NCBI RefSeq assembly: GCF_000243695.2
Contig: NZ_AHMN02000007.1
Coordinates: forward strand, 325,001-380,622
DNA length: 55,622 bases
Reading direction: 5' to 3'
From: Leptospira kirschneri serovar Cynopteri str. 3522 CT
GTDB taxonomy: Bacteria > Spirochaetota > Leptospiria > Leptospirales > Leptospiraceae
Below, piece after piece: positions 1-8,592 of this stretch. Position numbers and translations under genes: made by a program. Below the pieces are notes generated by a model that saw nothing but the letters and a program-made list of their open reading frames with translations, made no database searches and had not been told where the DNA came from. Each line of letters opens with the position of its first letter. Within the stretch, counting starts at the first letter, position 1.

Positions 1-519
1 ATCGATAAAGGTGTCATCGACGTTTGTTATGAGTATTTTCCGGAAATCGCAAACGCGATGAAAGATCCTAGAGTAAAACACGCCTATGAAGATGGAGCCA
101 AATACGTAAAAGATTATCAGAACTATTTCGATTGTATCATGGTGGATTCTTCTGATCCGGTTGGTCCTGCAGAAGTTCTTTTTAAAAGACCGTTCTATGA
201 AACCATGGCCAACTGTTTAAAGGAAGGCGGAATCTGTACGACTCAAGGAGAAAGTTTTTACTATCACGGATCGATTATTCGCGAACTATTCAACTTTATT
301 CCAGAGATTTTCAAACATTGTGGTTACTATTACACAGTAGTTCCGACCTATCCCTCTGGAATCATTGGATTTACTTACTGTTCCAAAGGGCCTGATCCGT
401 ACACGGTGACTCCCGATCGCCAAAGAGTTCCGCAAGGATTGAAATATTATTCTACAGAAATACACAAAGCGGCGTTTGTACTTCCACAGTTTGCGCAAAA
501 ACATATCGTTCGAAAATAA
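1..519 (+). CDS. speE: Spermidine synthase, C-terminal part (5' end outside window)
   Basis: The reading frame is open from base 1, so this is the last 172 residues of a gene that starts upstream. It opens with IDKGVIDVCYEYFPEIA, the segment after the nucleotide-binding acidic residue in spermidine synthases. It continues with DCIMVDSSDPVGPAEVLF, which carries the family's active-site motif D-S-S-D-P. The enzyme transfers an aminopropyl group from decarboxylated S-adenosylmethionine to putrescine in the cytosol. The remaining length fits the C-terminal half of a roughly 280-residue enzyme. Its stop lies 26 bases before the pyrF start, so the two genes are probably cotranscribed. The family call is firm. 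The exact amine substrate could differ, because spermidine and related aminopropyltransferases share these motifs. Confidence 0.93.
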   Translation: MDKGVIDVCYEYFPEIANAMKDPRVKHAYEDGAKYVKDYQNYFDCIMVDSSDPVGPAEVLFKRPFYETMANCLKEGGICTTQGESFYYHGSIIRELFNFIPEIFKHCGYYYTVVPTYPSGIIGFTYCSKGPDPYTVTPDRQRVPQGLKYYSTEIHKAAFVLPQFAQKHIVRK

Positions 520-545
520 AATTTTTGTATCTGGGGGGAGGGAAA

Positions 546-1364
<819 letters not shown>

Positions 1365-1488
1365 TTTGGAAACCGTTTCTTCAAGATCGGTCTTTCCATC
1401 ACATTCAATAATTTTACAATTCCGCCCGAAAGAGTTGGATTTCATTCGATCGATGATATGATACATTGAATCCTGCGGCTAGGTTGGA

Positions 1489-1941
1489 ATGATAAGAACT
1501 TCTTCTTTTCGAAGACGATCGATTCTTTTTCTTTTATCGTTCGCTCTTTGTTTTATTATTATATATCAGAATGGACCTCTCGTTGCGGAAGATTCAAGGG
1601 AGAATCCAAGTTGTTCTCCGGCGGATCGCGGGAATCTTGTTTTGAACCTGCATCTGTTTTGTAAATGGAGGAAGATCGAAATTCTTACTGCAAATTTGAA
1701 CAAGGACAAGATTCGAATTTTAGGAATCGAAAAAGAATCGAAGCGTTCCACAACCGTTAAGATCGAAATCTCCGAGAAAGAATTCGGAAGAATCTTTTCC
1801 GGTTCTATGGAGTATCGACTTGTCGAGCGTTCTTCCGGTCCGGGGTTGTATTGTCAGTCGTATGTAAAAACGTATCGAATTCCGAAACGGTATCGGCGCT
1901 GTGTTCGTACGATCGAGATCCCTGATCCTCAACTGGAATAA
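1489..1941 (+). CDS. Small exported protein of unknown function
   Basis: This is a 150-residue protein I do not recognise. The N terminus has an Arg-rich start (residues 3-10), a hydrophobic core (about 12-27) and a polar region from about 33, which suggests a signal peptide or a single membrane anchor. The mature part is basic and contains four cysteines (in PSCSP, LFCKW, LYCQS and RRCVR), so disulphide bonds are possible in the periplasm. An AGG ribosome site lies a few bases before the ATG. The reading frame is uninterrupted and the codon use resembles the neighbours. It stands alone between pyrF and a 442-base gap. It is likely a real gene, with no functional call possible. Confidence 0.65.
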   Translation: MIRTSSFRRRSILFLLSFALCFIIIYQNGPLVAEDSRENPSCSPADRGNLVLNLHLFCKWRKIEILTANLNKDKIRILGIEKESKRSTTVKIEISEKEFGRIFSGSMEYRLVERSSGPGLYCQSYVKTYRIPKRYRRCVRTIEIPDPQLE

Positions 1942-2383
1942 GTCGATCGTGTTTTTCCGATTCAACGATCATAGAATATCGTGAGAAGAAATCGTTTGCG
2001 ATCACGATCTCTTTCGATTTAACCGAAGGGTTCTTTTTAAAATAAAGACAAACTCGCAGTCGATTCCTCTTTTTTGGGAGGCTCGGTTGTTTCATCTCCG
2101 CCGCCGAAATGAAAACCGATTCCAATCATCCCTGAATAATCGTTGTAATGCAACCTTAGGTCTTGGTTGTAAACGTGAGTTCGACATAACAAATGCGAAA
2201 GCGTTTATTATTCGCCACAATTTTCTTACGTCGAACTCATGTTAAAATACCACTTAGTTATCGAAAATACATTCAAGAAATACGAACCTCAAATAGAATG
2301 ACGAAAGTCAAGTTTGTTTGATTTTGTAAAAACGGGTCTTGATGATCAAAACAAATCTTTCTTAATTTATGAACCATAACCAA
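1942..2383. other. Intergenic gap with one palindromic repeat
   Basis: I see no credible gene on either strand here. The only clear structure is the palindromic repeat at 2172-2243, listed separately. The rest is AT-rich sequence between two genes whose 3' ends face each other, so transcripts from both sides should end here. I could not identify a classical GC hairpin followed by a T-run. Confidence 0.6.
2172..2243. repeat. Short palindromic intergenic repeat (copy 1)
   Basis: The left arm AACGTGAGTTCGACATAAC (2172-2190) is the inverse of the right arm ending in ACGTCGAACTCATGTT (to 2243), with two mismatches in 19. The inner part (about 2185-2212) matches the opposite strand of the copy at 54968-55069 (segment ATGCGAAAGCG), so this is a family member and not a lone hairpin. 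Confidence 0.8.
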
Positions 2384-3583
2384 TCAAAACGTAGTTACAC
2401 AACGGGTTACCATATTGCCGGATTTATCATTTGCTAGGACGGCTCCAGTTGAAAACAAAATACCAATTGCGAAACTTTTATTACTATCATATGTAGTAGA
2501 AGTCCAATATAAACCATTGGCTGTAAGTGGAAAAAAAGCTGAATCAATAGCGGGTAACATAAAAATAGCATTACTATAATCTACAATACTTAAAAGTTCG
2601 TTTATGTTTGGTAATCTCCAGACCCTTCCCGGCCCCGCTAAAACTTTACCATTACAATTACCACGTGCAGTATTCCAATCCATAGAAGTTGGCGGAGTCA
2701 AACCACATCCTGCCCCCTGCCCTTCCGTGCATTGAGACCAAAGAAGTCCAGTATTTAGATCTCGAATGGTCCCGTCCGCTTGATCTACAAAAGAAGGCGC
2801 AGGCATCGTGTTTCCGGAAACACAACGCAAATAGATAGAGGTTGCTTGTGATATACTAGAAATTCTTACATCCATAGGTGGTGTAACTGCAAAGTCTATT
2901 GTCCAATTATTTCCTGCTACCTTAGCATCTATTGTACTAGTCATGTAAGACCTTCCGGTAAATGTCCTAGAAGGAAAAAAAGCATTCTCAATATGAGGAT
3001 TGTTTGTATAGTGAACGATAGAAGCAAGTTCTCTTACCGTAGGAAGTCTCCAATTAGTTCTGCCAGCATATCCTTCTCCACTGTTGAGAGTATTCAATTC
3101 GGTACAACTTCCAGGAAGTCCTCCATTTGTGTCTGCCCAGTTCATTGAAATTGGAATACTACCAGAACAGTCTGAACCAGTCTGGCCTTGCGCACATGCC
3201 TTCCAAGTAAGTCCATGCAGAGGATCGAATATAGTATAATCGGAAGTAAATTTACAGTGTTGGGTTGGTCCTATAAAATTACGAGCATTTGGAACATTAT
3301 TAAAATCTCCATCAGCTCCGGGTAACCACAGTGAACAAGTTTGAACGGTCCCAGCTCCATTCCAGCAAAGTGTCTGGCCAGTATCAAAGATTGAGCCTGG
3401 ATTAAAAGGACCAGCGGGTGCGGGGCATTGGGAATTATTGTTATTAGAGTTGTTTTCCTGATTCTCAGTAGAATCTACATTTTGTAAATACTGCAATACA
3501 AAATAGGGTGGATCAAGATCGGCCGGTGACTTTATGCAGAAACTAAAAAAAAGTAAGGCTATAAAAATAAAATACTTATACAT
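2384..3583 (-). CDS. DUF1566 (Lcl C-terminal) domain lipoprotein, two domains
   Basis: This is a predicted surface or periplasmic lipoprotein of 399 residues. The N terminus is a short hydrophobic signal ending in LFFSFC, with Cys16 as the likely lipidation site; spirochaetal lipoboxes are loose. An Asn-rich linker (QENNSNNNNS) follows, then two copies of the DUF1566 fold. The first copy has GLTWKACAQGQ, NWRLPTVRELASIV and YLRCV (about residues 117-260). The second has GLLWSQCTEGQGAGC, VWRLPNINELLSIVDY and the terminal RCV (about 270-397). The repeated W-R-L-P-x-x-x-E-L motif defines the family. DUF1566 occurs in bacterial adhesins such as the Legionella collagen-like protein, but its function in Leptospira is not established. 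The gene is monocistronic and flanked by repeat-rich gaps. Confidence 0.85.
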   Translation of the reverse strand: MYKYFIFIALLFFSFCIKSPADLDPPYFVLQYLQNVDSTENQENNSNNNNSQCPAPAGPFNPGSIFDTGQTLCWNGAGTVQTCSLWLPGADGDFNNVPNARNFIGPTQHCKFTSDYTIFDPLHGLTWKACAQGQTGSDCSGSIPISMNWADTNGGLPGSCTELNTLNSGEGYAGRTNWRLPTVRELASIVHYTNNPHIENAFFPSRTFTGRSYMTSTIDAKVAGNNWTIDFAVTPPMDVRISSISQATSIYLRCVSGNTMPAPSFVDQADGTIRDLNTGLLWSQCTEGQGAGCGLTPPTSMDWNTARGNCNGKVLAGPGRVWRLPNINELLSIVDYSNAIFMLPAIDSAFFPLTANGLYWTSTTYDSNKSFAIGILFSTGAVLANDKSGNMVTRCVTTF

Positions 3584-4160
3584 AACTTTGTTTGGTTTGC
3601 CTATTTATTAAAGCTCAAAGAGTTCGAAAAATAGGACTCATTTTATAACGTAACCTATTTTTTTGTTCATTTGGTTTTAATTAGAGGTATTCTAGAATGA
3701 ATATTTTCTTTTTGGGTTTATATGATACGAAATTTAAAATTCAAAATTTCCAGATTATATTTTGGCTCAAATTTCTTTCGGTTTGCAATAAACGGATTTT
3801 TGAAAGTTAGAAGGGTATTGTAATCAAACATTTTAAAGTATTCTTTATGATATGTCTCAAAACTTAATTTTAATATAAGTTTGTATAATAGAGTTGTTGA
3901 AAAATTAATTCTCCATCTGTTTCTATTTTATGCAAATCGGCAATTGAAGCAGTTTTGTTAATCGCCACTATGGAATTTTTCAACAACTCTAATCAATATC
4001 AAAGCAATTATGTTGTGTCTTACAGAACGGTCTAAAAGTTATAATTGTTTTGCTTGAGTTCAGGAAAAAATATTGAATCTTTAACTCGTCCAGATTTTTT
4101 TACATCAAACTCACATTAAATTACGAAATATTTAACTGTCAGGAAAAGGGAATAACTGTT
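3584..4160. other. Intergenic gap with an inverted-repeat element
   Basis: No supported gene is present. The gap separates divergent genes and so must hold both their promoters, which I cannot place confidently. It contains the 103-base inverted-repeat element at 3889-3991. At 4101-4120 there is a decayed end of the dispersed repeat family (TACATCAAACTCACATTAAA against the consensus TTACGTCGAACTCACGTTAA). Confidence 0.55.
3889..3991. repeat. MITE-like element with 18-bp perfect terminal inverted repeats
   Basis: TAGAGTTGTTGAAAAATT (3889-3906) is the exact reverse complement of the sequence at 3974-3991. The 67 bases between the arms have no coding capacity. The element's structure is that of a miniature inverted-repeat element or the fused ends of a deleted insertion sequence. 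A clear target-site duplication is not visible. It is not a terminator, since the loop is too long and no gene ends here on either strand. Confidence 0.65.
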
Positions 4161-4625
4161 TTGGAGTTCGAAGAAAATATTGGGAGAATTTTTTCTGAAC
4201 TAATTTCCATGTACGGAGGGATTGGTCTTGCGTTCGTTTCTTTTGCGGCGGCCACAATTCTTCCGTTCAGTTCTGAAGCCGCTTTGGTTCTTGCACTTAT
4301 TTCAGGGCTTTCTACTTATGAGGCCATTGTTTGGGCTTCATTTGGAAATTGTACCGCTTGTATCGTGAATTATTTTCTAGGTTATAGTTCAGAAACTTTT
4401 GTTCATAAAAAGCTAGAATCCTCGCCAACATTTCTAAATTTGTATCAAAAGATAAAAACTTTTGGTTGGCCAGTCTTATTGTTATCTTTTTTACCCATCA
4501 TAGGTGATCCTATCACCATTCTTTCCGGTTTTTTTAAGCAAAAATTATGGTTATTTGTAAGTATTGTATTTACTTTACGGATTGTTCGTTATGTTCTTTT
4601 AGCATTTGTTTTGAATAGATCATAA
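4161..4625 (+). CDS. YqaA-like small inner-membrane protein (VTT/DedA superfamily)
   Basis: This 154-residue membrane protein resembles the YqaA family (COG1238) of the DedA/VTT superfamily. It shows FSSEAALVLALISG in the first half, G-N-C-T-A in the second hydrophobic segment, and the diagnostic LLSFLPIIGDPITILSGFF followed by an IVRYVLLA helix. There are about four hydrophobic segments, including two re-entrant-like stretches. DedA-superfamily members are linked to lipid flipping and membrane homeostasis; the substrate of this one is unknown. The start is TTG at 4161, preceded by AGGAAAAGGG at suitable spacing. The first in-frame ATG would remove the amphipathic N terminus. It appears monocistronic. 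Confidence 0.78.
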   Translation: MEFEENIGRIFSELISMYGGIGLAFVSFAAATILPFSSEAALVLALISGLSTYEAIVWASFGNCTACIVNYFLGYSSETFVHKKLESSPTFLNLYQKIKTFGWPVLLLSFLPIIGDPITILSGFFKQKLWLFVSIVFTLRIVRYVLLAFVLNRS

Positions 4626-4963
4626 AAGTCTGAACTTGGTGTAAGAAATCTGTTTCTTAAAAATTTATTTTACAGTCAAAAAATAAAAAAGAATATGGAG
4701 TTCTTACAAATCGTGATTTTACAAAAATTTTTTGTGATTATTCTAAATTCACGTTGTTTTAAACCGACTTGTGTATGTATGGTTTTATGAATTTTTGATC
4801 CGTAAATGAAGAATTATTTTTCCTGTATGTGCTTGCAGCTTTGATCTTATATACTATGTGATTCGTTTTATTAATTATTAATCTCTATATAATAGAACCT
4901 TAAATTTTGAAACGAACAGTTATTTAGCGTTCTATTATATAATTCTAAGTAAGAGGCGAACCT
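4626..4963. other. Intergenic gap with a decayed repeat copy
   Basis: No gene is supported. The stretch 4630-4757 looks like a degenerate member of the dispersed repeat family: GAACTTGGTGTAAGAAA at its left, GGAGTTCTTACAA in the middle and TTCACGTTG at its right end. The same order of motifs occurs at 22792-22888. The remainder is very AT-rich and presumably holds the promoter of the DUF2062 gene. Confidence 0.5.
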
Positions 4964-5485
4964 TTGAATTTTAAATTTTTAAAAAAGAATTTTCGGATCC
5001 TAAAAGTTTTTTCTCCAAAAAATATAATAGAAGTTCTTAAAAAAGAACTGAAGTCCGGAATTACTCCAGAAAAAATTTCATTGAGTATCGTTGTCGGTGC
5101 GGGAATGGGTGTGTTCCCTTTAATCGGTACGACTATGGCTCTTTGTGGAATTTTAGGTGTGTTGTTTCGGCTCAATCCGGTTGCGATTCAGTTGGCAAAT
5201 TATCTCGTTTATCCTTTACAAATTATTTTGATTTTTCCGTTTTTAAAAACAGGTTCTATCGTTACCTCTACTCCTTTGGATTTAAGTTGGGCGGAACGTA
5301 TTTCCTCGGACAACGTTTCCGTAGTTGCCAAAGGAATATTTGATGTCGCCGCCTTTGCCGTGTTAGGTTGGTTAATTTGGGTTCCAATCATTTCTATCGT
5401 TTTTTATTTTCTTCTTTTGCCGTTTTTGAAAAGGATGAGTAAATTATTTCATTCTAAAAAAGATCAAGGGGCTTCTGGCGGATAA
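4964..5485 (+). CDS. DUF2062 domain membrane protein
   Basis: This 173-residue protein contains one DUF2062 domain. The family segment runs from about residue 33 to 150, with ITPEKISLSIVVGAGMG, then PLIGTTMALCGILG, RLNPVAIQLANYLVYPLQI and a last hydrophobic stretch near WVPIISIVFYFLLLPFL. The family has no settled function. It is sometimes fused to or near glycosyltransferases, suggesting an envelope role, but no such neighbour is directly adjacent here. The TTG start at 4964 is chosen because AAGAGGCG lies just upstream and the basic N terminus (KFLKKNFRILK) begins there. It is followed by a 291-base repeat-bearing gap. Confidence 0.82.
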   Translation: MNFKFLKKNFRILKVFSPKNIIEVLKKELKSGITPEKISLSIVVGAGMGVFPLIGTTMALCGILGVLFRLNPVAIQLANYLVYPLQIILIFPFLKTGSIVTSTPLDLSWAERISSDNVSVVAKGIFDVAAFAVLGWLIWVPIISIVFYFLLLPFLKRMSKLFHSKKDQGASGG

Positions 5486-5776
5486 ATTTTTTATTAAATT
5501 TTAGTATTTGTTGAAGTCTCGATTTATGCAGAAATTTGATTTGAAGGTTGCGGTTTTAGATGAATTTATATTTTTAAATATATTATATTAACGTGAGTTT
5601 GGTTTGAAAAATTGCTCAAAACTACAAACAAAGTATCCAATTCAATAGTCTACATTTCAATCATATGAAATTTTGTGTAAAAAATTCGAACCAATCCGGC
5701 TGCCTGTGAAGCCAGATTTACCCCGGTTTTCTTACGCCCTGCTCACGTTAATTTAACTATATCGAATAGACGTTGT
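5486..5776. other. Gap between convergent genes, mostly one repeat copy
   Basis: More than half of this gap is the dispersed repeat copy at 5590-5749. The rest is AT-rich. Genes on both sides end here. I saw no independent terminator; the repeat's complementary ends could serve as one. Confidence 0.5.
5590..5749 (-). repeat. Dispersed intergenic repeat (copy 2)
   Basis: The copy starts at 5590 with AACGTGAGTTTGG and ends with CTTACGCCCTGCTCACGTT (5731-5749). Read on the minus strand it begins AACGTGAGCAGGGCGTAAG and continues into a CCGG-rich stretch. That stretch matches the start of the copy at 54680, where GTAAAAAAACCGGG is followed by a TCCGGCTTC-like segment. The ends are imperfect inverted repeats. 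Confidence 0.75.
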
Positions 5777-6121
5777 TTAAGTTTGAAGTTTTGGATTTTC
5801 CTTGTGGCGGTTTTTATCTCTTTCCGTGTTTTTATTTAAAGTGGCGCGTAACGCGTCTTCTAAAGAAATCCCCATCTGATTGGCAAGACAAATCAATACA
5901 AATAAAATGTCCCCCATTTCCTTAGAAATTTCTTCTGGATCTTCCCCTTTTTTAAAAGATTGATCTCCATATTTTCTGGCAATTAGCCTTGAAAATTCTC
6001 CCACTTCTTCCATGAGAATTGCAAGATTGGTGAGTTCTGAAAAATACCGAACTCCAAATTCCGAAATCCATTGATCTATTTTTTTTTGAGCCTGATTGAA
6101 AGTGAGTTCGTTTTCGTTCAT
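5777..6121 (-). CDS. MazG-like nucleotide pyrophosphohydrolase
   Basis: This 114-residue all-alpha NTP pyrophosphatase belongs to the MazG-like superfamily. The metal-binding pattern is visible as LMEEVGEFSRLIAR (E-E-x-x-E) and, about 35 residues later, EMGDILFVLICLAN (E-x-x-D). Single-domain members this short hydrolyse non-canonical or excess nucleoside triphosphates to monophosphate and pyrophosphate. The substrate is not predictable from sequence. It is the last gene of the minus-strand envelope block and starts two bases after the stop of the SGNH-like gene, so it is probably translated from the same message. That position may be coincidental housekeeping rather than a functional link to glycan synthesis. 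Confidence 0.87.
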   Translation of the reverse strand: MNENELTFNQAQKKIDQWISEFGVRYFSELTNLAILMEEVGEFSRLIARKYGDQSFKKGEDPEEISKEMGDILFVLICLANQMGISLEDALRATLNKNTERDKNRHKENPKLQT

Positions 6122-6123
6122 TT

Positions 6124-7188
6124 TTATATATCCAGTCGATCCACTAAGATTTCAGTCGGTTCTAAGTAACATCCCCCGCTCAAATGATGAGGATCTATGT
6201 ATTTCCTACATTTTACTTGGGCGCGAAACTCATTCATATCGAGAGGAACTACATTCTTAAATTCTAATGTTCGTCTGCGAATGTTTTCCCAAGTAGGATA
6301 AAACTCTGCAGATTTTACTCTACTTTCCAAACCCTCATACAATAAGGGGGACCAAAGGATCACTTTGATTCCGTTTTTTTCCGCGGTCTCTAAAAATTGA
6401 AACAGAAATTTTTTCTGAATTAGAGATAAACTGATATAACGATAGGTTTCGTTGTAGTATTTTATCGCTTCTTCTTCTAATTTTTCCGGAGGAGTATTGG
6501 TCAATAATACGTTCGGAATTCCTCCGTTGAACTTATCCGATTCCGTCATAAGAAGATTTCGGACCGCAAGAATCGTTTCTTTGGAACTAGGGTCCTTGAT
6601 TCTTCCCATCGCTTCTTTAAATCTAGGTGGGAACACAGTGGTTCTAAAAACCTTGGATCTTAAAAACGTATCCCAGTCGTTTGTGGAAAACCAATTCGCA
6701 TAACGTAGAAAATACGGAAGATCATAAGAATAACGTAATGGATAACGGTTGCAGAAATCCGTCATTGAATCCGGATAAAATTCTAAAATTGCGTAATCCG
6801 GTTTGATTCCGGAGGAAAGTATTTTTTCCAGGTTGTAGTTGTGATACGAAAAAGGCGCGGAAGGCGCAGAAAAATTATACACGATTAAATCCGATCTTTT
6901 TTTACGCATCACATCGAGCGAAAATTCCCCCATGTGTGAAGTTCCAAAAAAGATCAACGTTTTTTGATCTTTTTTAGAGACGGACTTTTCTTTGATTAAA
7001 GCGGAAAGCACTCTATCTTTCATTTCATAAAAGTAATATTCCGCTCCCGCTTCGGTATAAGGGCGAATTAACTGAGAGGATAAAAGACGATCCAAAAAAA
7101 TCGCAAAAATAAAAAATAAGATAGGAACCGTTAATAGTTTTTTACGAAACAAAGGAATTAGGTTTGATCGTTTTAGGATATTCATCAT
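6124..7188 (-). CDS. SGNH-hydrolase-like membrane-anchored protein (DUF1574 type), second copy
   Basis: This 354-residue protein has one N-terminal membrane helix (about 15-35) and a periplasmic domain resembling DltD/AlgJ/AlgX-like SGNH proteins. The block I motif reads FFGTSHMGEF (G-T-S, catalytic Ser candidate), and the C-terminal DPHHLSGG carries the Asp/His pair typical of block V. I match it to the Leptospira DUF1574 family from memory. Such proteins work with MBOAT acyltransferases to move acyl groups onto envelope polymers, and this gene directly follows an MBOAT gene. Two adjacent ATGs (7188 and 7185) follow TAAGGAGG, which overlaps the MBOAT stop. The second is better spaced from the ribosome site. 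Confidence 0.78.
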   Translation of the reverse strand: MMNILKRSNLIPLFRKKLLTVPILFFIFAIFLDRLLSSQLIRPYTEAGAEYYFYEMKDRVLSALIKEKSVSKKDQKTLIFFGTSHMGEFSLDVMRKKRSDLIVYNFSAPSAPFSYHNYNLEKILSSGIKPDYAILEFYPDSMTDFCNRYPLRYSYDLPYFLRYANWFSTNDWDTFLRSKVFRTTVFPPRFKEAMGRIKDPSSKETILAVRNLLMTESDKFNGGIPNVLLTNTPPEKLEEEAIKYYNETYRYISLSLIQKKFLFQFLETAEKNGIKVILWSPLLYEGLESRVKSAEFYPTWENIRRRTLEFKNVVPLDMNEFRAQVKCRKYIDPHHLSGGCYLEPTEILVDRLDI

Positions 7189-7194
7189 TCCTCC

Positions 7195-8592
7195 TTAAAA
7201 CTGAAAATAGATAAAGTCCTGACTTTTACCCGCGTAATTGGAAAGAAGTAGAACTAATAAAATTAGAAAAATGGAAATTAGAATTTTTCGATATTTAAAA
7301 TAAAACCGAGACCACTTTTCGAAATATTCTAATGTATGAAGTAGAATTCCCCCAATTAAAAACGGAATTAACAGAGAACTTTTTAATATTGATTTTGTAG
7401 GTTCGGAAATCCACTGAAACCCGTAATAAAGAACGTGCCAGGCATCCGAAACAGATTGAGAGCGAAAAAAAACGGCTCCTATCATAAAAATTGAATATAC
7501 GAAAAAAGCGCGTACGAGCCACCATATAAATCCTTTTTCGGGTAATTTTGGAACGCCGATCTTTTCCATCAATCGATCAATTACCAACCAGAAACCGTGC
7601 CAAAATCCCCACACCACATAAGTCCAGCTGGCCCCGTGCCAAAAGCCGCCTAACGTGAACGTAATGATTAAATTCAAATAAACTCTAGGTTCTGAAGTTC
7701 TGGAACCGCCTAACGGAATATAAATATAATCTCTAAGCCAAGTTGCGAGTGTTATGTGCCATCTTCTCCATAGATCCTGAACGTTTTGTCCGAAAAAAGG
7801 CGCGCGAAAATTTACTGGAATATTAAAACCTAAAAGAAAAGCACAACCTCTGGCTATATCCGTATAACCGCTAAAATCGCAATAAACTTGCCAGGTAAAT
7901 CCTTGTGCCGCCCAAAAAAGAGAATTGCCGTCATACTCGGAAGGATTTCTATATACTGGATCTATCAAAGCGGCGATATTATCCGCGACTAAAATTTTTT
8001 TTGCAACTCCAAGCCCTAAAAGATATAAACCGGCATAAACATAAGAAGGTTTGATTTTTACTTTATCCAAGATTGGAAAAAAATCTTGGTGCCTCATGAT
8101 CGGACCGGCCACCAACTGTGGAAAAAATAAAATAAAAAGTACAAATCGAAAAAAACCACAATTTTCGATAATCTTTCCGCGATAAACATCCACTACAAAC
8201 GCGATAATTTGGAACGTATAAAAACTGATTGCAAGCGGTAGAATAATTTGAAAGCCGAAGGTTTTTTGGTCTAAAAATTTCCAGCTGGTCCAAGTATAAA
8301 AGTTATCTGTAAAAAAATAAAAATATTTAAATATTCCCAGATTGATCAGATCTAAAATTACGATCGTTCTTAGAACGAACAGACTTTTCTTTTTAAATAG
8401 ACTTTGAATTGCTAAATAATTAATATAAAGAATTCCTAATAAATGAAAAAGAAAAGGAATGCTCCAGGTAGCGTAAAAAATTAAGGATGCGATTACAATC
8501 ACCCATTCCCTGTAGCTTTTCCCGTTGTAACTCCAATAAATAATATAAACACAAAGAAAGAATAGAAGAAATAAAGTGGAAGTAAAGATCAT
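7195..8592 (-). CDS. MBOAT family membrane-bound O-acyltransferase, second copy
   Basis: This 465-residue polytopic acyltransferase of the AlgI/DltB type is 9-11 helices by eye. Diagnostic segments are PQLVAGPIMRHQDFFP, the DFSGYTDIARGCAFLLG stretch, DLWRRWHITLATWLRDYI, and the catalytic-His region GGFWHGASWTYVVWG. AlgI-like proteins pass an acyl group, usually acetyl, across the inner membrane to a periplasmic SGNH partner that loads it on a polysaccharide. The start overlaps the stop of the upstream SGNH-like gene by four bases (ATGA), and its own stop is followed immediately by another SGNH-like gene, so all are translationally coupled. The acceptor glycan is unknown; the neighbouring glycosyltransferases make an envelope glycan likely. 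Confidence 0.92.
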   Translation of the reverse strand: MIFTSTLFLLFFLCVYIIYWSYNGKSYREWVIVIASLIFYATWSIPFLFHLLGILYINYLAIQSLFKKKSLFVLRTIVILDLINLGIFKYFYFFTDNFYTWTSWKFLDQKTFGFQIILPLAISFYTFQIIAFVVDVYRGKIIENCGFFRFVLFILFFPQLVAGPIMRHQDFFPILDKVKIKPSYVYAGLYLLGLGVAKKILVADNIAALIDPVYRNPSEYDGNSLFWAAQGFTWQVYCDFSGYTDIARGCAFLLGFNIPVNFRAPFFGQNVQDLWRRWHITLATWLRDYIYIPLGGSRTSEPRVYLNLIITFTLGGFWHGASWTYVVWGFWHGFWLVIDRLMEKIGVPKLPEKGFIWWLVRAFFVYSIFMIGAVFFRSQSVSDAWHVLYYGFQWISEPTKSILKSSLLIPFLIGGILLHTLEYFEKWSRFYFKYRKILISIFLILLVLLLSNYAGKSQDFIYFQF

